Notes: generated by a model not told the origin, from the sequence alone. A stretch of DNA of 64,000 nucleotides from Amycolatopsis sp. CA-128772 (GCF_002904295.1 NZ_PPHG01000017.1:1-64000), one strand, 5' to 3'. Shown: positions 8,534 through 17,578, numbered from the stretch's first letter. A program made the numbers and translations.

Positions 8534-8980
8534 GTGGGCGTGCAGGTCAGCTGGGACACGGCGGCGGAGCAGCCGCCGGCGCGGCGCGCGGCGCTCGCGT
8601 CGATGACGGCGGTGACGGCGGGCGACAAGGAGGGCTGGCTCGCGCTGTTCGCCCCGGACGCGGTGGTCGAGGACCCGGTCGGCCCGTCGTTCTTCGACGA
8701 GGCGGGCAAGGGCCACCACGGCCGCGAGGGGATCGGCGCGTTCTGGGACAAGACGATCGCGAACGTCGAGCGCTTCGAGTTCACCATCCGCGACTCCCAC
8801 GCGGGCGGCGACGAGGTGGCCAACGTCGGCACGATCACGACGTTCCTGCCCGGCGGCTACCGGGTGGACACGGACGGGGTGTTCGTCTACCGCGTGGGCG
8901 AGGACGGGCTGATCCGGTCGGTGCGGGCGTTCTGGGAGACCGACCGCGCGATGGCGACGGCGCGGCAGGTGGACGGCTAG
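8534..8980 (+). CDS. NTF2-like (SnoaL/ketosteroid isomerase-fold) protein
   Basis: A protein of about 148 residues with the NTF2/SnoaL cone fold, inferred from the order WLALFAPDAVVEDPVGPSFFDEAGKGHHGREGIGAFWDKTI followed by alternating strands and a final RVGEDGLIRSVRAFWE. Members include ketosteroid isomerases, dehydratases and binding proteins, so the activity is not fixed. I choose GTG at 8534 because GGAG at 8522-8525 lies eight bases upstream; GTG at 8525, overlapping the previous stop, is the alternative. The operon with the KstR-marked oxidoreductase hints at a steroid substrate. A clear hairpin terminator follows at 9102. Confidence 0.8.
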   Translation: MGVQVSWDTAAEQPPARRAALASMTAVTAGDKEGWLALFAPDAVVEDPVGPSFFDEAGKGHHGREGIGAFWDKTIANVERFEFTIRDSHAGGDEVANVGTITTFLPGGYRVDTDGVFVYRVGEDGLIRSVRAFWETDRAMATARQVDG

Positions 8981-9101
8981 CCCGGTCGGCTCCGCGGCGG
9001 GCGGGTTCGCGGCGGGCCGGGCCGGTTCGGATACCGGCGTGCCCGGCAGGTTCGCGTGGGTGGGGCCGCGCGGCCGGTCGACAGCTGACCCCTCACCCTT
9101 C

Positions 9102-9133
9102 GAAGGCCACCCCGGAAGCCCGGGGTGGCCTTC
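9102..9133 (+). terminator. Rho-independent-type hairpin
   Basis: A perfect 14-bp stem (arms 9102-9115 and 9120-9133, 4-base loop) made of GAAGGCCACCCCGG and its complement lies about 120 bases after the NTF2-like gene. It probably ends the two-gene operon. Confidence 0.8.
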
Positions 9134-9216
9134 TTCGTGCCCGTGATCGACACATACCGCAACCCCCTCGTTGCGGAAAGACCGCATTCTGGCGATTGTT
9201 TGCTCAGCCGTGCTAC

Positions 9217-9238
9217 TTTTTGCTCATGCAAGCAAAAA
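9217..9238. promoter_or_regulatory. TetR autoregulatory operator candidate
   Basis: A perfect inverted repeat, TTTTTGCT at 9217-9224 and AGCAAAAA at 9231-9238, straddles the ATG (9226) of the TetR gene. A second TTTGCTCA half-site lies at 9199-9206, 20 bases upstream of the same word at 9219. The position over the start codon suits autorepression of a leaderless or near-leaderless transcript. Confidence 0.65.
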
Positions 9239-9822
9239 CGTTCACCGAGAACGCACGGCGGGCGCAGATCGTCCGCGCGGCGATCGAGACCATCGGTGAA
9301 CTGGGGTATGCGAAGGCTTCGTTCGGGCAGATCGCGAAACGTGCCGGGCTGAGCAGCACCGGCATGATCTCCTACCACTTCGACGGCAAGGCCGACCTGA
9401 TCGCCGAAGTCGTGCGGGACGTGCTGGCCACGAGCCTCGCCTACATGCGGGAGCGGATCGATGCGGTGGCGGGGCCGGCGGCGGAGCTGCGGGCCTACAT
9501 CGAGTCGAACCTGGCGTTCGTCGCCGAGCACCCGGTCGAACTCACCGCGCTGCTCGACTGCCTGCGCCACGGTGGTGGCGGTGCCGCCGCCGCGGGCAAC
9601 GACGACTGGTACCACGGCGCCGTCGACGTCCTGGAATCCTGCCTGCGCGAGGGGCAGCGCACCGGCGACTTCGGCCGGTTCGACCCGCGCGTCATGGCGA
9701 TCACCGTCCGCCAGGCCATCGACGGCGTCCACACCGAACTGATCCGGCGTCCCGAGACGGACGTCGACGCCTACGCGGCCGAGCTCGTCGCCATCGTCGA
9801 ACGGGCCACCGCACACGACTGA
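9226..9822 (+). CDS. TetR/AcrR family transcriptional regulator
   Basis: A 198-residue repressor with an N-terminal helix-turn-helix (about residues 10-55: RAQIVRAAIETIGELGYAKASFGQIAKRAGLSSTGMISYHFDGKADLIAEVV), classic for TetR. The C-terminal helical half would bind an effector, which is unknown. I use ATG at 9226, since the HTH begins soon after; a start at 9196 would add only non-homologous residues. The palindrome across the start codon is a likely self-operator. The small membrane protein gene begins 11 bases downstream and is probably its co-transcribed target. Confidence 0.92.
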   Translation: MQAKTFTENARRAQIVRAAIETIGELGYAKASFGQIAKRAGLSSTGMISYHFDGKADLIAEVVRDVLATSLAYMRERIDAVAGPAAELRAYIESNLAFVAEHPVELTALLDCLRHGGGGAAAAGNDDWYHGAVDVLESCLREGQRTGDFGRFDPRVMAITVRQAIDGVHTELIRRPETDVDAYAAELVAIVERATAHD

Positions 9823-9833
9823 ACTGGGGAACC

Positions 9834-10322
9834 ATGGCCACCTCGACCACGTCCGACCGCGCGCTGCGGCCGGTCATCGCCCTGCTCTACCTGAACCTGC
9901 TGGTCAGCGTCGCCTTCGCGGTGCTCACCTTCCTGCACAAGGACGGCATCCTCGACTACCAGGTGCTGCACTGGGAATCGACCGGGCAGGCGAACCCGGC
10001 CGACCGGGCCGGGACGCGCGCCTCGCTGGAGAGCGTGCTGTGGATCCGGCCGGTGTCCGTGCTGGTCATCGCGATCATCTACGTCCGGCTGGCGGGCCGG
10101 CTCAAGCTCGGCCGCCGCCGCACCTACGTACGGCTGGTGGTGATCACCGTGCTCGGGCTGGCCGGCCTGGTCTACCTCGTCGTCGCCGCCGAATTCCCGG
10201 ACTGGATGCGGGCCGGTCAGGCCGGGCAGGCGCTGGTGCTGCTCGTGCTGTTCCTGCTGCTGTGCACGAAGCGGGTCCGCGGGTACTTCTCGAAGGAAGG
10301 GCGCGTGCCCGCCCGGGTCTGA
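9834..10322 (+). CDS. Small integral membrane protein, function unknown
   Basis: A 162-residue protein with four predicted membrane helices: around residues 12-32 (PVIALLYLNLLVSVAFAVLTF), 65-83 (LWIRPVSVLVIAIIYVRLAG), 97-116 (VRLVVITVLGLAGLVYLVVA) and 128-145 (ALVLLVLFLLLC). Loops are short and the C terminus is basic. No motif identifies an activity. It follows the TetR gene after 11 bases with GGGGAA as ribosome binding site, so the pair is likely one operon and this protein a target of that repressor. Confidence 0.75.
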   Translation: MATSTTSDRALRPVIALLYLNLLVSVAFAVLTFLHKDGILDYQVLHWESTGQANPADRAGTRASLESVLWIRPVSVLVIAIIYVRLAGRLKLGRRRTYVRLVVITVLGLAGLVYLVVAAEFPDWMRAGQAGQALVLLVLFLLLCTKRVRGYFSKEGRVPARV

Positions 10323-10998
10323 CGCGGAACCGGATTTCGTTCACATTGTGTTTCCCGGAGCTTATTCGGCGACGCCGGAAAAAGTGCGGGTTCCGAAGGG
10401 GTAATCGTTACCCGACGGCAAAGTGCCCCTACTTCATTCACTCGAATGCCCGAGTGCGCGAGCAGTGGCTTCGACCGTGAGTGGAGTGCGGGTTCCCGCA
10501 GCTTGCGCCCGCTGCCCGGGGGCCGGTGCCCGCCTGAGCGGAACGGGACCAATCGGACATCCTTTCGTCGTGTGTCCCCCCATCGGGGTTCGTTGCGGCA
10601 CGTAGGGGCAGGTGGTAGCTTCTGATCGTTATCTCCTCGCGGCGAACCGGGCGATCAGGGCAGTAATCGTCCAACCGTGAACCGCGGGGATCTGGGGTCT
10701 GGGGAAAGGTTGTCCGATGAACGTTTACCGCGGTCCGTCATAACGGACGCCGAATAACACTTCGACGCCGGCTCGTGCGCGAGTCGTCGGGACTTTGTCA
10801 TCACCGGGCACTCGTCGGGGAGCGGTCTGCCGGGCTGATCGACCGTGAAGCATTGCTCGCGGCGGCATTTGCCCGCTGCGCGCTGCTGTGCTGGTGATTC
10901 ACGGGAAAATCCGCGTTGGGCCCGTCTGGGGTGGCCGCAACGCGGGCGTGGATCAGACGAATCCAACACGCAACGAATTTCTGGGGGCAGTTCCCGCC
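10323..10998. promoter_or_regulatory. 676-bp upstream region of the LAL regulator
   Basis: I see no convincing gene here. The stretch carries regulatory-looking elements: GGGTAA-TCG-TTACCC (10399-10413), TGCCCCTAC (10424-10432) with its exact reverse complement GTAGGGGCA at 10602-10610, and ATCGTTA repeated near 10404 and 10625. It is noticeably less GC-rich around 10325-10445 than the genes. It probably holds the promoter of the regulator at 10999, but I cannot place -10 and -35 boxes with confidence. Confidence 0.5.
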
Positions 10999-13851
10999 AT
11001 GCTCATCGAACGTGATTTCGAAACGGCGACACTGAGTCAGATGCTCGCCGACACCCACTCCGGGGCCGGCGGTGTCGGCCTGATCCTCGGCCCGGTCGCC
11101 AGCGGCAAGACCGCGCTGCTGGAGGCGTTCGGCCGGCAGGCCGCCGGGACCGGCGCGGTCGTGCTGTCCGCCTCCGGCGCCCGGTCGGAAACCGCCGTCG
11201 GCCTCGGCGTCGTTTCGCAGCTGGTCCACACACCGGGTGTCCGGGCGGACATCGCGGAGCAGGTTTCGGCGTACGTGGAGGACGCCGAGGCCGACGCGAC
11301 GCTGCTGGACAGCCGGTTCCTGCACCGCCTTTCCAGCGCGGTCATCGGCTGGTCGGCCGAGAGCCCGCTGGTGATCTGCGTCGATGACGCCCACCACGCC
11401 GATCCCGCGTCGCTGCAGTTCCTGCAGCACATGGCCCGGCGCATCCGGCCCGCCCGGGTGCTCGTGCTGCTGGCCGAGCGGGCGGATCCGGGCGAGCGGC
11501 GCCCGGTGCGCCACGTCGACCTGATGCGGCGCCCGCACTGCCGCCAGCTGCGGCTGGCGCCGTTGTCCCGCAACGGTGTCGGCGTCCTGCTGGCCGGCAA
11601 GCTCGACGAGGTCAAGGCGCACGCCCTGGCCGCCGAGTGCTTCGCGGTCAGCGGCGGCAACCCGCTGCTGGCCACGGCGCTGGTGCACGACATCCGGGCG
11701 GCGGGCACGGGCGAGGTCGTCGCCGGGGCCGCCTACCGGCACGCCGTGCTCAGCTGCCTGCACTCCAGCGAGCCGCGGGCGCTCGAGCTCGCCCGGGCGC
11801 TCGCCGTCCTCGGCGACGACGAGCAGTCGCAGATCTCGCTGGCCGGCGGCATGGTCTCCTTCGCGCCGGCCACCACCGAGCCGGTGCGCCGGGCGCTGGA
11901 GTCGGCCGGTGTCCTCGCCGGGCACCGGTTCCGGCACGCCGAAGCCCGCATCGCGGTGCTCGAGGAGCTCGATCCCGCCGTCCGGTCCGCGCTGCACGGC
12001 CAGGCCGCCCGCCTGCTGTTCGACCAGGGCGCCCGGCCGACCGCCATCGCCGCTCACGTGGTGGCGGGCAACGTCGGCGAACCGTGGACCGAGCACCTGC
12101 TGTCCGAGGCGTCGGAGGCGGCGCTGCTCGAGGACGACGTCGAGCTGGCCCGCGCCTGCATCGCGCTGGCCAGCCGCTGCTGCACCGACGACCGCGACCG
12201 GGCCATCGCCAAGGCGTCGCTGGCCGACATCGAATGGCGGACCACGCCGGCGAAGGCGATGCGCCGGCTGCCGGAGCTGGTGCACGCCACCCGCGCCGGG
12301 CACCTGCCCGGCATCCGGGTCGTCGGCATCTTCGAGTTCCTGCTCTGGTTCGGGCGGGTCGACGAGGCCGTGGAGATCGCCAACGCGTTCGGCGACCTGG
12401 TCGACTGCCGGGACCGCCGCACCCGCGGCGAGCTGCTGACGCTGTCGTCGTGGCTGGCCAGCTCGGTGCCGGGGATGCTGCACCTGGTGGAGCCGATGCT
12501 CGCTTCGATCACCGACGGCACCGCGGCCCCGCAGCTCGGCCTCGCGGTGAACTCGCAGCTCAAGGCGATCGACGCGCTGACCAGCGCGGTCTGCGAGGGC
12601 CCGTCCGAGGCCGCCGTGCTCGACGCCGAGCAGGTGCTGGAAGGCACCCGGATGACCGACATCACCCTGCGGCACCTGGTGTTCGCGGCGACGGTGCTGA
12701 TCTACGCCGAGCGGCTCGACAAGGCGGCCACCTGGTCGGATCACCTGGTGGCGCAGGCCGCCGGCCGCCCGGCGCCGACCTGGCAGGCGTCGCTGGCCGA
12801 GCTGCGCGCGGAGGTCGCCCTCCGGCAGGGCGACCTGCCGCTCGCGGCCCGCAACGCGAAGATCGCGCTGACGAAAATGACCCCGGAGGCGTGGGGTATC
12901 GGGGTCGGCGCGCCGCTGGCCACGCTGCTGGCCGCGCTCACCGAGATGGGCCGGTTCGACGAGGCCGCGGAGCTGCTGAACCAGCCGGTGCCCGACGCGC
13001 TCGGCGAGACCCGGTTCGGCCTGCACTACCTGCACGCTCGCGGGCACTACTACCTCGCGACGGGCCGGCTGCCGACGGCGCTGAACGACTTCCTCGCCTG
13101 CGGGGAGCAGATGGCCCGCTGGGACCTGGACCAGCCGTCGCTGGTGCCGTGGCGCTCCAGCGCCGCGGAGGTCTACCTGAAGCTGGGTGACCGCGAGCAG
13201 GCGCGGGCGCTCGCCGAGGAGCAGGCGGCGAAACTCGGCCCGGGCTGCGGCGACCGCACCCGGGGCATCACGCTGCGGACGCTGGCCCTCGTGGCCGACC
13301 CGGCGAGGCGGCCGAAGCTGATGCAGGAGGCGGTGGACGTGCTCGAGAAGTCCGGCGCCAAGCTGGAACTGGCGCGGACGCTCGCCGAGCTGAGCCGGGC
13401 GGGCGGCGACGCCGCCACGGTCCGCACGGCCGGCCGGGACGCACGGGCGCTGGCCAAGGAATGCGGTGCGGAGCTGCTGCGGAAGACGTTCCTCGACGGC
13501 GGCGACGAGGACGTGGTGGTCTCGCTGCGCGGCGCGGTCGCCCCCGCCGACGTCAAGCTGCTGACCGACGCCGAACAGCGCGTCGGCTGGCTCGCCGCGC
13601 GCGGGCACACCAACCGCGAGATCGCCAGCCAGCTGTACATCACCGTGAGCACGGTGGAACAGCACCTGACGCGCGTCTACCGCAAGCTGAGCGTCAGCCG
13701 GCGGCGCGACCTGGCGTCGGAGCCGCAGCTGCGGGTGCCGGAGCAGCAGGAGCGCCTGCCGGGCGGGCCCCGGCCGCCGGTGGCGGTCAACCACCGCGCA
13801 CCGGCGCCGCCGGTGCGCCGTCCACTGAGGCCGGTGCCGCCACAGCGCTGA
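10999..13851 (+). CDS. LAL-type LuxR family cluster regulator (AAA ATPase plus HTH)
   Basis: A 950-residue large ATP-binding LuxR regulator, a class that commonly activates type I PKS clusters. The N-terminal AAA domain has Walker A GPVASGKT at residues 31-38 and Walker B LVICVDDAHHADP. A long TPR-like helical middle follows, then a LuxR HTH near the C terminus (LTDAEQRVGWLAARGHTNREIASQLYITVSTVEQHLTRVYRKLSV). After the HTH there is an unusual tail of about 55 residues rich in Pro and Arg. ATG at 10999 is chosen because the domain starts immediately (MLIERDFE); the frame is open to 10888 without homology. It stands alone and ends at a strong hairpin. It is likely the pathway-specific activator, by position and family. 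Confidence 0.93.
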   Translation: MLIERDFETATLSQMLADTHSGAGGVGLILGPVASGKTALLEAFGRQAAGTGAVVLSASGARSETAVGLGVVSQLVHTPGVRADIAEQVSAYVEDAEADATLLDSRFLHRLSSAVIGWSAESPLVICVDDAHHADPASLQFLQHMARRIRPARVLVLLAERADPGERRPVRHVDLMRRPHCRQLRLAPLSRNGVGVLLAGKLDEVKAHALAAECFAVSGGNPLLATALVHDIRAAGTGEVVAGAAYRHAVLSCLHSSEPRALELARALAVLGDDEQSQISLAGGMVSFAPATTEPVRRALESAGVLAGHRFRHAEARIAVLEELDPAVRSALHGQAARLLFDQGARPTAIAAHVVAGNVGEPWTEHLLSEASEAALLEDDVELARACIALASRCCTDDRDRAIAKASLADIEWRTTPAKAMRRLPELVHATRAGHLPGIRVVGIFEFLLWFGRVDEAVEIANAFGDLVDCRDRRTRGELLTLSSWLASSVPGMLHLVEPMLASITDGTAAPQLGLAVNSQLKAIDALTSAVCEGPSEAAVLDAEQVLEGTRMTDITLRHLVFAATVLIYAERLDKAATWSDHLVAQAAGRPAPTWQASLAELRAEVALRQGDLPLAARNAKIALTKMTPEAWGIGVGAPLATLLAALTEMGRFDEAAELLNQPVPDALGETRFGLHYLHARGHYYLATGRLPTALNDFLACGEQMARWDLDQPSLVPWRSSAAEVYLKLGDREQARALAEEQAAKLGPGCGDRTRGITLRTLALVADPARRPKLMQEAVDVLEKSGAKLELARTLAELSRAGGDAATVRTAGRDARALAKECGAELLRKTFLDGGDEDVVVSLRGAVAPADVKLLTDAEQRVGWLAARGHTNREIASQLYITVSTVEQHLTRVYRKLSVSRRRDLASEPQLRVPEQQERLPGGPRPPVAVNHRAPAPPVRRPLRPVPPQR

Positions 13852-13857
13852 CGACGA

Positions 13858-13898
13858 CCGGAAGAGCCGGGACCCCGTGCGGGTCCCGGCTCTTCCGG
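13858..13898 (+). terminator. Terminator of the LAL regulator gene
   Basis: A perfect long stem with arms 13858-13875 and 13881-13898 around a 5-base loop starts 6 bases after the stop codon. The left arm begins CCGGAAGAGCCGGG. Beyond it, 13899-14129 holds no gene and presumably the promoter of the sugar operon. Confidence 0.85.
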
Positions 13899-14129
13899 TT
13901 GGGGCCCCTAGGTACCCCCTGGGTTTCGCCGCGGGGCCACTGACTTGGCGCCGGATTCATTGACAAAGAAACGGTGTGACGCGAGCGTGGACGTCGTTGC
14001 CGGGCACCGGGTTGCGGCGCCCACAGCGCGATTTTCGCGGCGGCAGGGGTTCACCGAAGCTGCTCGCACGGCGGCCGGACGACGCCACGGCGGGGGCTGT
14101 ACTCGTTACGTGGCAAGGAAGGCGTCTTC

Positions 14130-15158
14130 ATGGCGAAGCGTGCGTTGATCACCGGCATCACCGGGCAGGACGGGTCGTACCTGGCCGAGCACCTGCTGGC
14201 CGAGGGCTACCAGGTGTGGGGCCTGGTCCGCGGCCAGGCGAACCCGCGCAAGTCGCGGATCAGCAGGCTGGTCGCCGACCTCCACTTCGTCGAAGGCGAC
14301 CTGATGGACCAGGTCAGCCTGGTGTCCGCGGTGGACTTCGTGCAGCCGGACGAGGTGTACAACCTGGCGGCCATCTCGTTCGTGCCGATGTCGTGGCAGC
14401 AGCCCGAACTCACCACCGAGGTGAACGGCATGGGCGTGCTGCGGGTGCTCGAAGCGGTCCGGATGGTCTGCGGCCTGGACAAGTCGCGGCCGACCGGCGG
14501 CGGAATCCGGTTCTACCAGGCGTCGTCGTCGGAGATGTACGGCAAGGTCGCCGAAACCCCGCAGAACGAGCAGACCATCTTCCACCCGCGCAGCCCCTAC
14601 GGCGTCGCGAAGACCTACGGGCACTTCATCACCAAGAACTACCGCGAATCCTTCGGCATGTTCGGCGTGTCCGGGATCCTGTTCAACCACGAGTCGCCGC
14701 GCCGCGGCGCCGAGTTCGTCACCCGCAAGATCACCATGGCGGTGGCGGAGATCAAGCTCGGCCTGCGCGACAAGCTCTACCTCGGCAACCTCGACGCGGT
14801 GCGCGACTGGGGGTTCGCCGGCGACTACGTCCGCGCGATGCACCTGATGCTGCAGCAGGACACGGCGACTGACTACGTAGTCGGCACCGGCCGGATGCAC
14901 TCGGTCCGCGACGCCGTCCAGATAGCCTTCGACGCGGTGGACCTGAACTGGCGCGACCACGTCGTCGTCGACCCGGCGCTGGTGCGGCCCGCGGAGGTCG
15001 AAACCCTCTGCGCCGACCCGGAAAAGGCCCGGGCCGAGCTCGGCTGGAAGCAGTCGGTCGACTTCGAGGAGCTGATGCGCATGATGGTCGAGGCCGACCT
15101 GCGGAAGGCGTCGAACGAGCACAAGTACAGCGAGCTGATGCTCGCCGGGAGCTGGTGA
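14130..15158 (+). CDS. gmd: GDP-mannose 4,6-dehydratase
   Basis: A 342-residue extended short-chain dehydrogenase that converts GDP-D-mannose to GDP-4-keto-6-deoxy-D-mannose, the first step to GDP-linked deoxysugars such as mycosamine or perosamine. The Rossmann motif is GITGQDGSYLAEHLL near the N terminus. The catalytic SSSEMYG stretch and Tyr157/Lys161 (SPYGVAKTYGHF) are intact, and NHESPRRGAEFVTRKI is diagnostic of GMD. It is the first gene of a three-gene plus-strand operon; its stop overlaps the GTG of the glycosyltransferase. Homologues (NysDIII, AmphDIII) serve polyene macrolide mycosamine synthesis. The final sugar cannot be read from this gene alone. Confidence 0.93.
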   Translation: MAKRALITGITGQDGSYLAEHLLAEGYQVWGLVRGQANPRKSRISRLVADLHFVEGDLMDQVSLVSAVDFVQPDEVYNLAAISFVPMSWQQPELTTEVNGMGVLRVLEAVRMVCGLDKSRPTGGGIRFYQASSSEMYGKVAETPQNEQTIFHPRSPYGVAKTYGHFITKNYRESFGMFGVSGILFNHESPRRGAEFVTRKITMAVAEIKLGLRDKLYLGNLDAVRDWGFAGDYVRAMHLMLQQDTATDYVVGTGRMHSVRDAVQIAFDAVDLNWRDHVVVDPALVRPAEVETLCADPEKARAELGWKQSVDFEELMRMMVEADLRKASNEHKYSELMLAGSW

Positions 15159-16513
15159 CGGCCGTGGCGCCCATCCTGTTCGCGTCGATCGCCGACGCCG
15201 GCATGATCAACCCGTTGCTCGTCATCGCCGGGGAGCTCGCCCGCCGCGGCGTGCCGGACCTGTACTTCGCGTCCACTGAGGACCGCCGCGCCGACGTCGA
15301 GGCGATCTCCGCCGGCAACCCGGTCCGGTTCGTTTCGTTCGGGGAGCGGCTCGAACGCCCGCCGGGCGAGTGGGACCCGGACCTCTACGCCGCGTCGACG
15401 CGGCCCGCGAAGCCGGGCAGCCTGACCGCGCGGCCGCAGAACGTCGTCGCCTACCTCGCCGGCGTCACCGACGCGAGCATCATGGTGACGATGTACGAGC
15501 GCGCGCTGGCCGTGGTCGACGAGGTGAAGCCGGCGTTGATGGTGATCGATTCGTCCAGTGTGTACCCGACGGACGCGGCGATCGCCCGGGACATCCCGTA
15601 TGTCTACAGTGTACCGATCTCGGTGAGTGAGATCTTCGCCGAGCGGCTCCCGCTGAGCTACCCGAGCCCGAACACGGGCCTGCCGCGCGAGCTTTCGGGG
15701 CGGCAGAAGCTGGCGAACCTCGGGTTCCGGCTGCGGCTGCTGTACGGCATGCTGACGAAGGTGCCGGCGGTGCAGTTCACCAAGGCGCGCAGGGAAGCGG
15801 GGATCGTGAACGCCACGGCGGGCCAGTCCGGCTACGCCGACCGCGCCCAGGCGATCCTGGGGTATTCGGTGTTCGGCATGGAGTACCCGTTCGACGCGGC
15901 GCCCTCGCACCTGCGCATGGTCGGCCCGGTGGTGCCGCCGCTGCCGGAGGCGGTCGAGCCGGATCCGGCGCTGTCGGCCTGGCTGGACGAGCACGAATCG
16001 TTGGTGTACCTGGCGTTCGGCACCCACATGCGGCTTACGGCCCCGCAGGTCGCGGCGATCGCCGAAGCGGCGCGCCGGATCGGGCCGGAACACCACCTGC
16101 TGTGGAAGCTGCCGAAGGCCCAGCGCGCGATGCTGCCGGCCGGCCTGCCGCCGAACGTCCGGCTGGAGAACTGGGTCCCGTCCCAGTTCGACGTCCTGGC
16201 CCACCCGCACGTGCGCGCCTACTACCACCACGGCGGCGGGAACAGTGCGTACGAGGGGATCTACTTCGGCAAGCCGGGCCTGGTCCAGCCGTTCTGGATG
16301 GACTGCCACGACCACGCGGCCCGCGTGCTCGACAGCGGTTGCGGGCTGGTGCTGTCGTACGAGGAGACGATTTCCGCCGGCGCGATCGTGGCGAAGCTGC
16401 GTCGCGTGCTGGAGGAGAAGGAGTTCACGGCGCGCGCCGAGGAGTGGGCGGACCGCTTCAAGTCGGCGGGCGGCGCGTCGGCCGCGGCCGACGCCGTCCT
16501 GGCCGCTCTCTGA
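15155..16513 (+). CDS. Glycosyltransferase of the NysDI/UGT-like type
   Basis: A 452-residue GT-B glycosyltransferase. The C-terminal donor-binding region reads YYHHGGGNSAYEGIYFGKPGLVQPFWMDCHDHAARVLDSGCG, the UGT-type signature. Length and context match the mycosaminyltransferases of polyene clusters (NysDI, AmphDI), which use a GDP-sugar. Lying between gmd and the aminotransferase, it most likely attaches the amino-deoxysugar to the polyketide aglycone in the cytoplasm. The start is GTG at 15155, overlapping the gmd stop (GTGA); GTG at 15164 is possible. This enzyme differs from the MGT-family transferase at 20206, so the window has two glycosyltransferases of separate types. The acceptor position is unknown. 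Confidence 0.85.
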   Translation: MTAVAPILFASIADAGMINPLLVIAGELARRGVPDLYFASTEDRRADVEAISAGNPVRFVSFGERLERPPGEWDPDLYAASTRPAKPGSLTARPQNVVAYLAGVTDASIMVTMYERALAVVDEVKPALMVIDSSSVYPTDAAIARDIPYVYSVPISVSEIFAERLPLSYPSPNTGLPRELSGRQKLANLGFRLRLLYGMLTKVPAVQFTKARREAGIVNATAGQSGYADRAQAILGYSVFGMEYPFDAAPSHLRMVGPVVPPLPEAVEPDPALSAWLDEHESLVYLAFGTHMRLTAPQVAAIAEAARRIGPEHHLLWKLPKAQRAMLPAGLPPNVRLENWVPSQFDVLAHPHVRAYYHHGGGNSAYEGIYFGKPGLVQPFWMDCHDHAARVLDSGCGLVLSYEETISAGAIVAKLRRVLEEKEFTARAEEWADRFKSAGGASAAADAVLAAL

Positions 16514-16524
16514 AAGGAATCGGC

Positions 16525-17577
16525 ATGTCCGTCAAGTACCCGGTTTCCCGGCCGTACCTCAACGGCGACGAGCTGGCCAACGTCACCGACGCGGTGACGA
16601 GTGGCTGGATCTCTTCGCAGGGGCCGTACGTGGCCCGGTTCGAGGAGGCTTTCGCGGCGTACAACGGAGTCGCGCACGGGGTGGCGTGTTCCTCGGGCAC
16701 GACGGCGTTGACCCTGGCGCTGCGGGCGCTGGGGATCGGCCCGGGCGACGAGGTGATCGTCCCGGAGTTCACGATGATCGCGTCGGCCTGGGCGGTGACG
16801 TACACCGGCGCCACCCCGGTGTTCGTCGACTGCGGCGACGACCTGAACATCGACGTCTCGCTGATCGAAGCGAAGATCACCCCGCGGACCCGGGCGATCA
16901 TGCCGGTGCACGTCTACGGGCGTCAGTGCGACATGGACGCGATCATGGAGCTGGCGTACGAGTACAACCTGCGGGTGGTGGAGGATTCCGCGGAGGCGCA
17001 CGGGGTGCGCCCGGTGGGCGACATCGCCTGCTTCTCCCTGTTCGCGAACAAGATCATCGCCTCGGGCGAGGGCGGGATCTGCGTGACGGCGGACCCGCGC
17101 CTGGCGGAGCAGATGAAGCACCTGCGGGGGATGGCGTTCAACCGCGACCACACGTTCCTGCACAAGAAGCTCGGCTACAACTTCCGCATGACGAACCTGC
17201 AGGCGGCGGTGGCGACCGCCCAGGTGTCGCAGCTGGACGCGATCCTGGCGTTGCGCGCGGAGATCGAGGCCCGGTACGACGCCGGGCTGCGCGACGTCCC
17301 CGGGGTGACGCTGATGCCCCGGCGTGACGTGCTGTGGATGTACGACCTGCTCTGCGACCGGCGGGACGAGCTGCGGGCGTACCTGACGGCCGAGGGCATC
17401 GAGACCCGGGTGTTCTTCAAGCCGATGAGCCGGCAGCCGATGTACCTCGATCCGGTCTGGGTTTCGTTGCGGGCCAACCGGTTCGCCGAGGAGGGGTTGT
17501 ACCTGCCCACGTACACGTCGCTGGGCGAGGACGACCAGGAGTACATCGTGTCCCGGGTGCGGAAGTTCTACGGGTAG
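16525..17577 (+). CDS. DegT/DnrJ/EryC1-family sugar aminotransferase
   Basis: A 350-residue PLP-dependent aminotransferase that transfers an amino group to a keto-sugar nucleotide. The PLP-binding lysine is Lys176 in FSLFANKIIASGEGG. The opening SRPYLNGDELANVTDAVTSGWISSQGPYV and the cofactor segment CSSGTTALTLALRALGIGPGDEVIVPEFT are typical. With gmd it should make a GDP-amino-dideoxyhexose: mycosamine (3-amino) if NysDII-like, perosamine (4-amino) if RfbE-like. I favour the former by overall resemblance, but no 3,4-keto-isomerase gene is visible in the window. It is the last gene of the sugar operon, 11 bases after the glycosyltransferase, and convergent with the response regulator (one base between stops). 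Confidence 0.88.
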   Translation: MSVKYPVSRPYLNGDELANVTDAVTSGWISSQGPYVARFEEAFAAYNGVAHGVACSSGTTALTLALRALGIGPGDEVIVPEFTMIASAWAVTYTGATPVFVDCGDDLNIDVSLIEAKITPRTRAIMPVHVYGRQCDMDAIMELAYEYNLRVVEDSAEAHGVRPVGDIACFSLFANKIIASGEGGICVTADPRLAEQMKHLRGMAFNRDHTFLHKKLGYNFRMTNLQAAVATAQVSQLDAILALRAEIEARYDAGLRDVPGVTLMPRRDVLWMYDLLCDRRDELRAYLTAEGIETRVFFKPMSRQPMYLDPVWVSLRANRFAEEGLYLPTYTSLGEDDQEYIVSRVRKFYG

Positions 17578-17578
17578 G

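Noticed and set aside
10801..13794. Minus-strand open frame of about 1000 codons opposite the LAL regulator
   Set aside because: A mirror of the regulator's codon bias; no motif, whereas the plus strand has Walker boxes and a LuxR HTH.
13899..14129. Small open frames between the LAL regulator and gmd
   Set aside because: They lack ribosome binding sites and recognisable sequence; the stretch is better read as the promoter region of the sugar operon.
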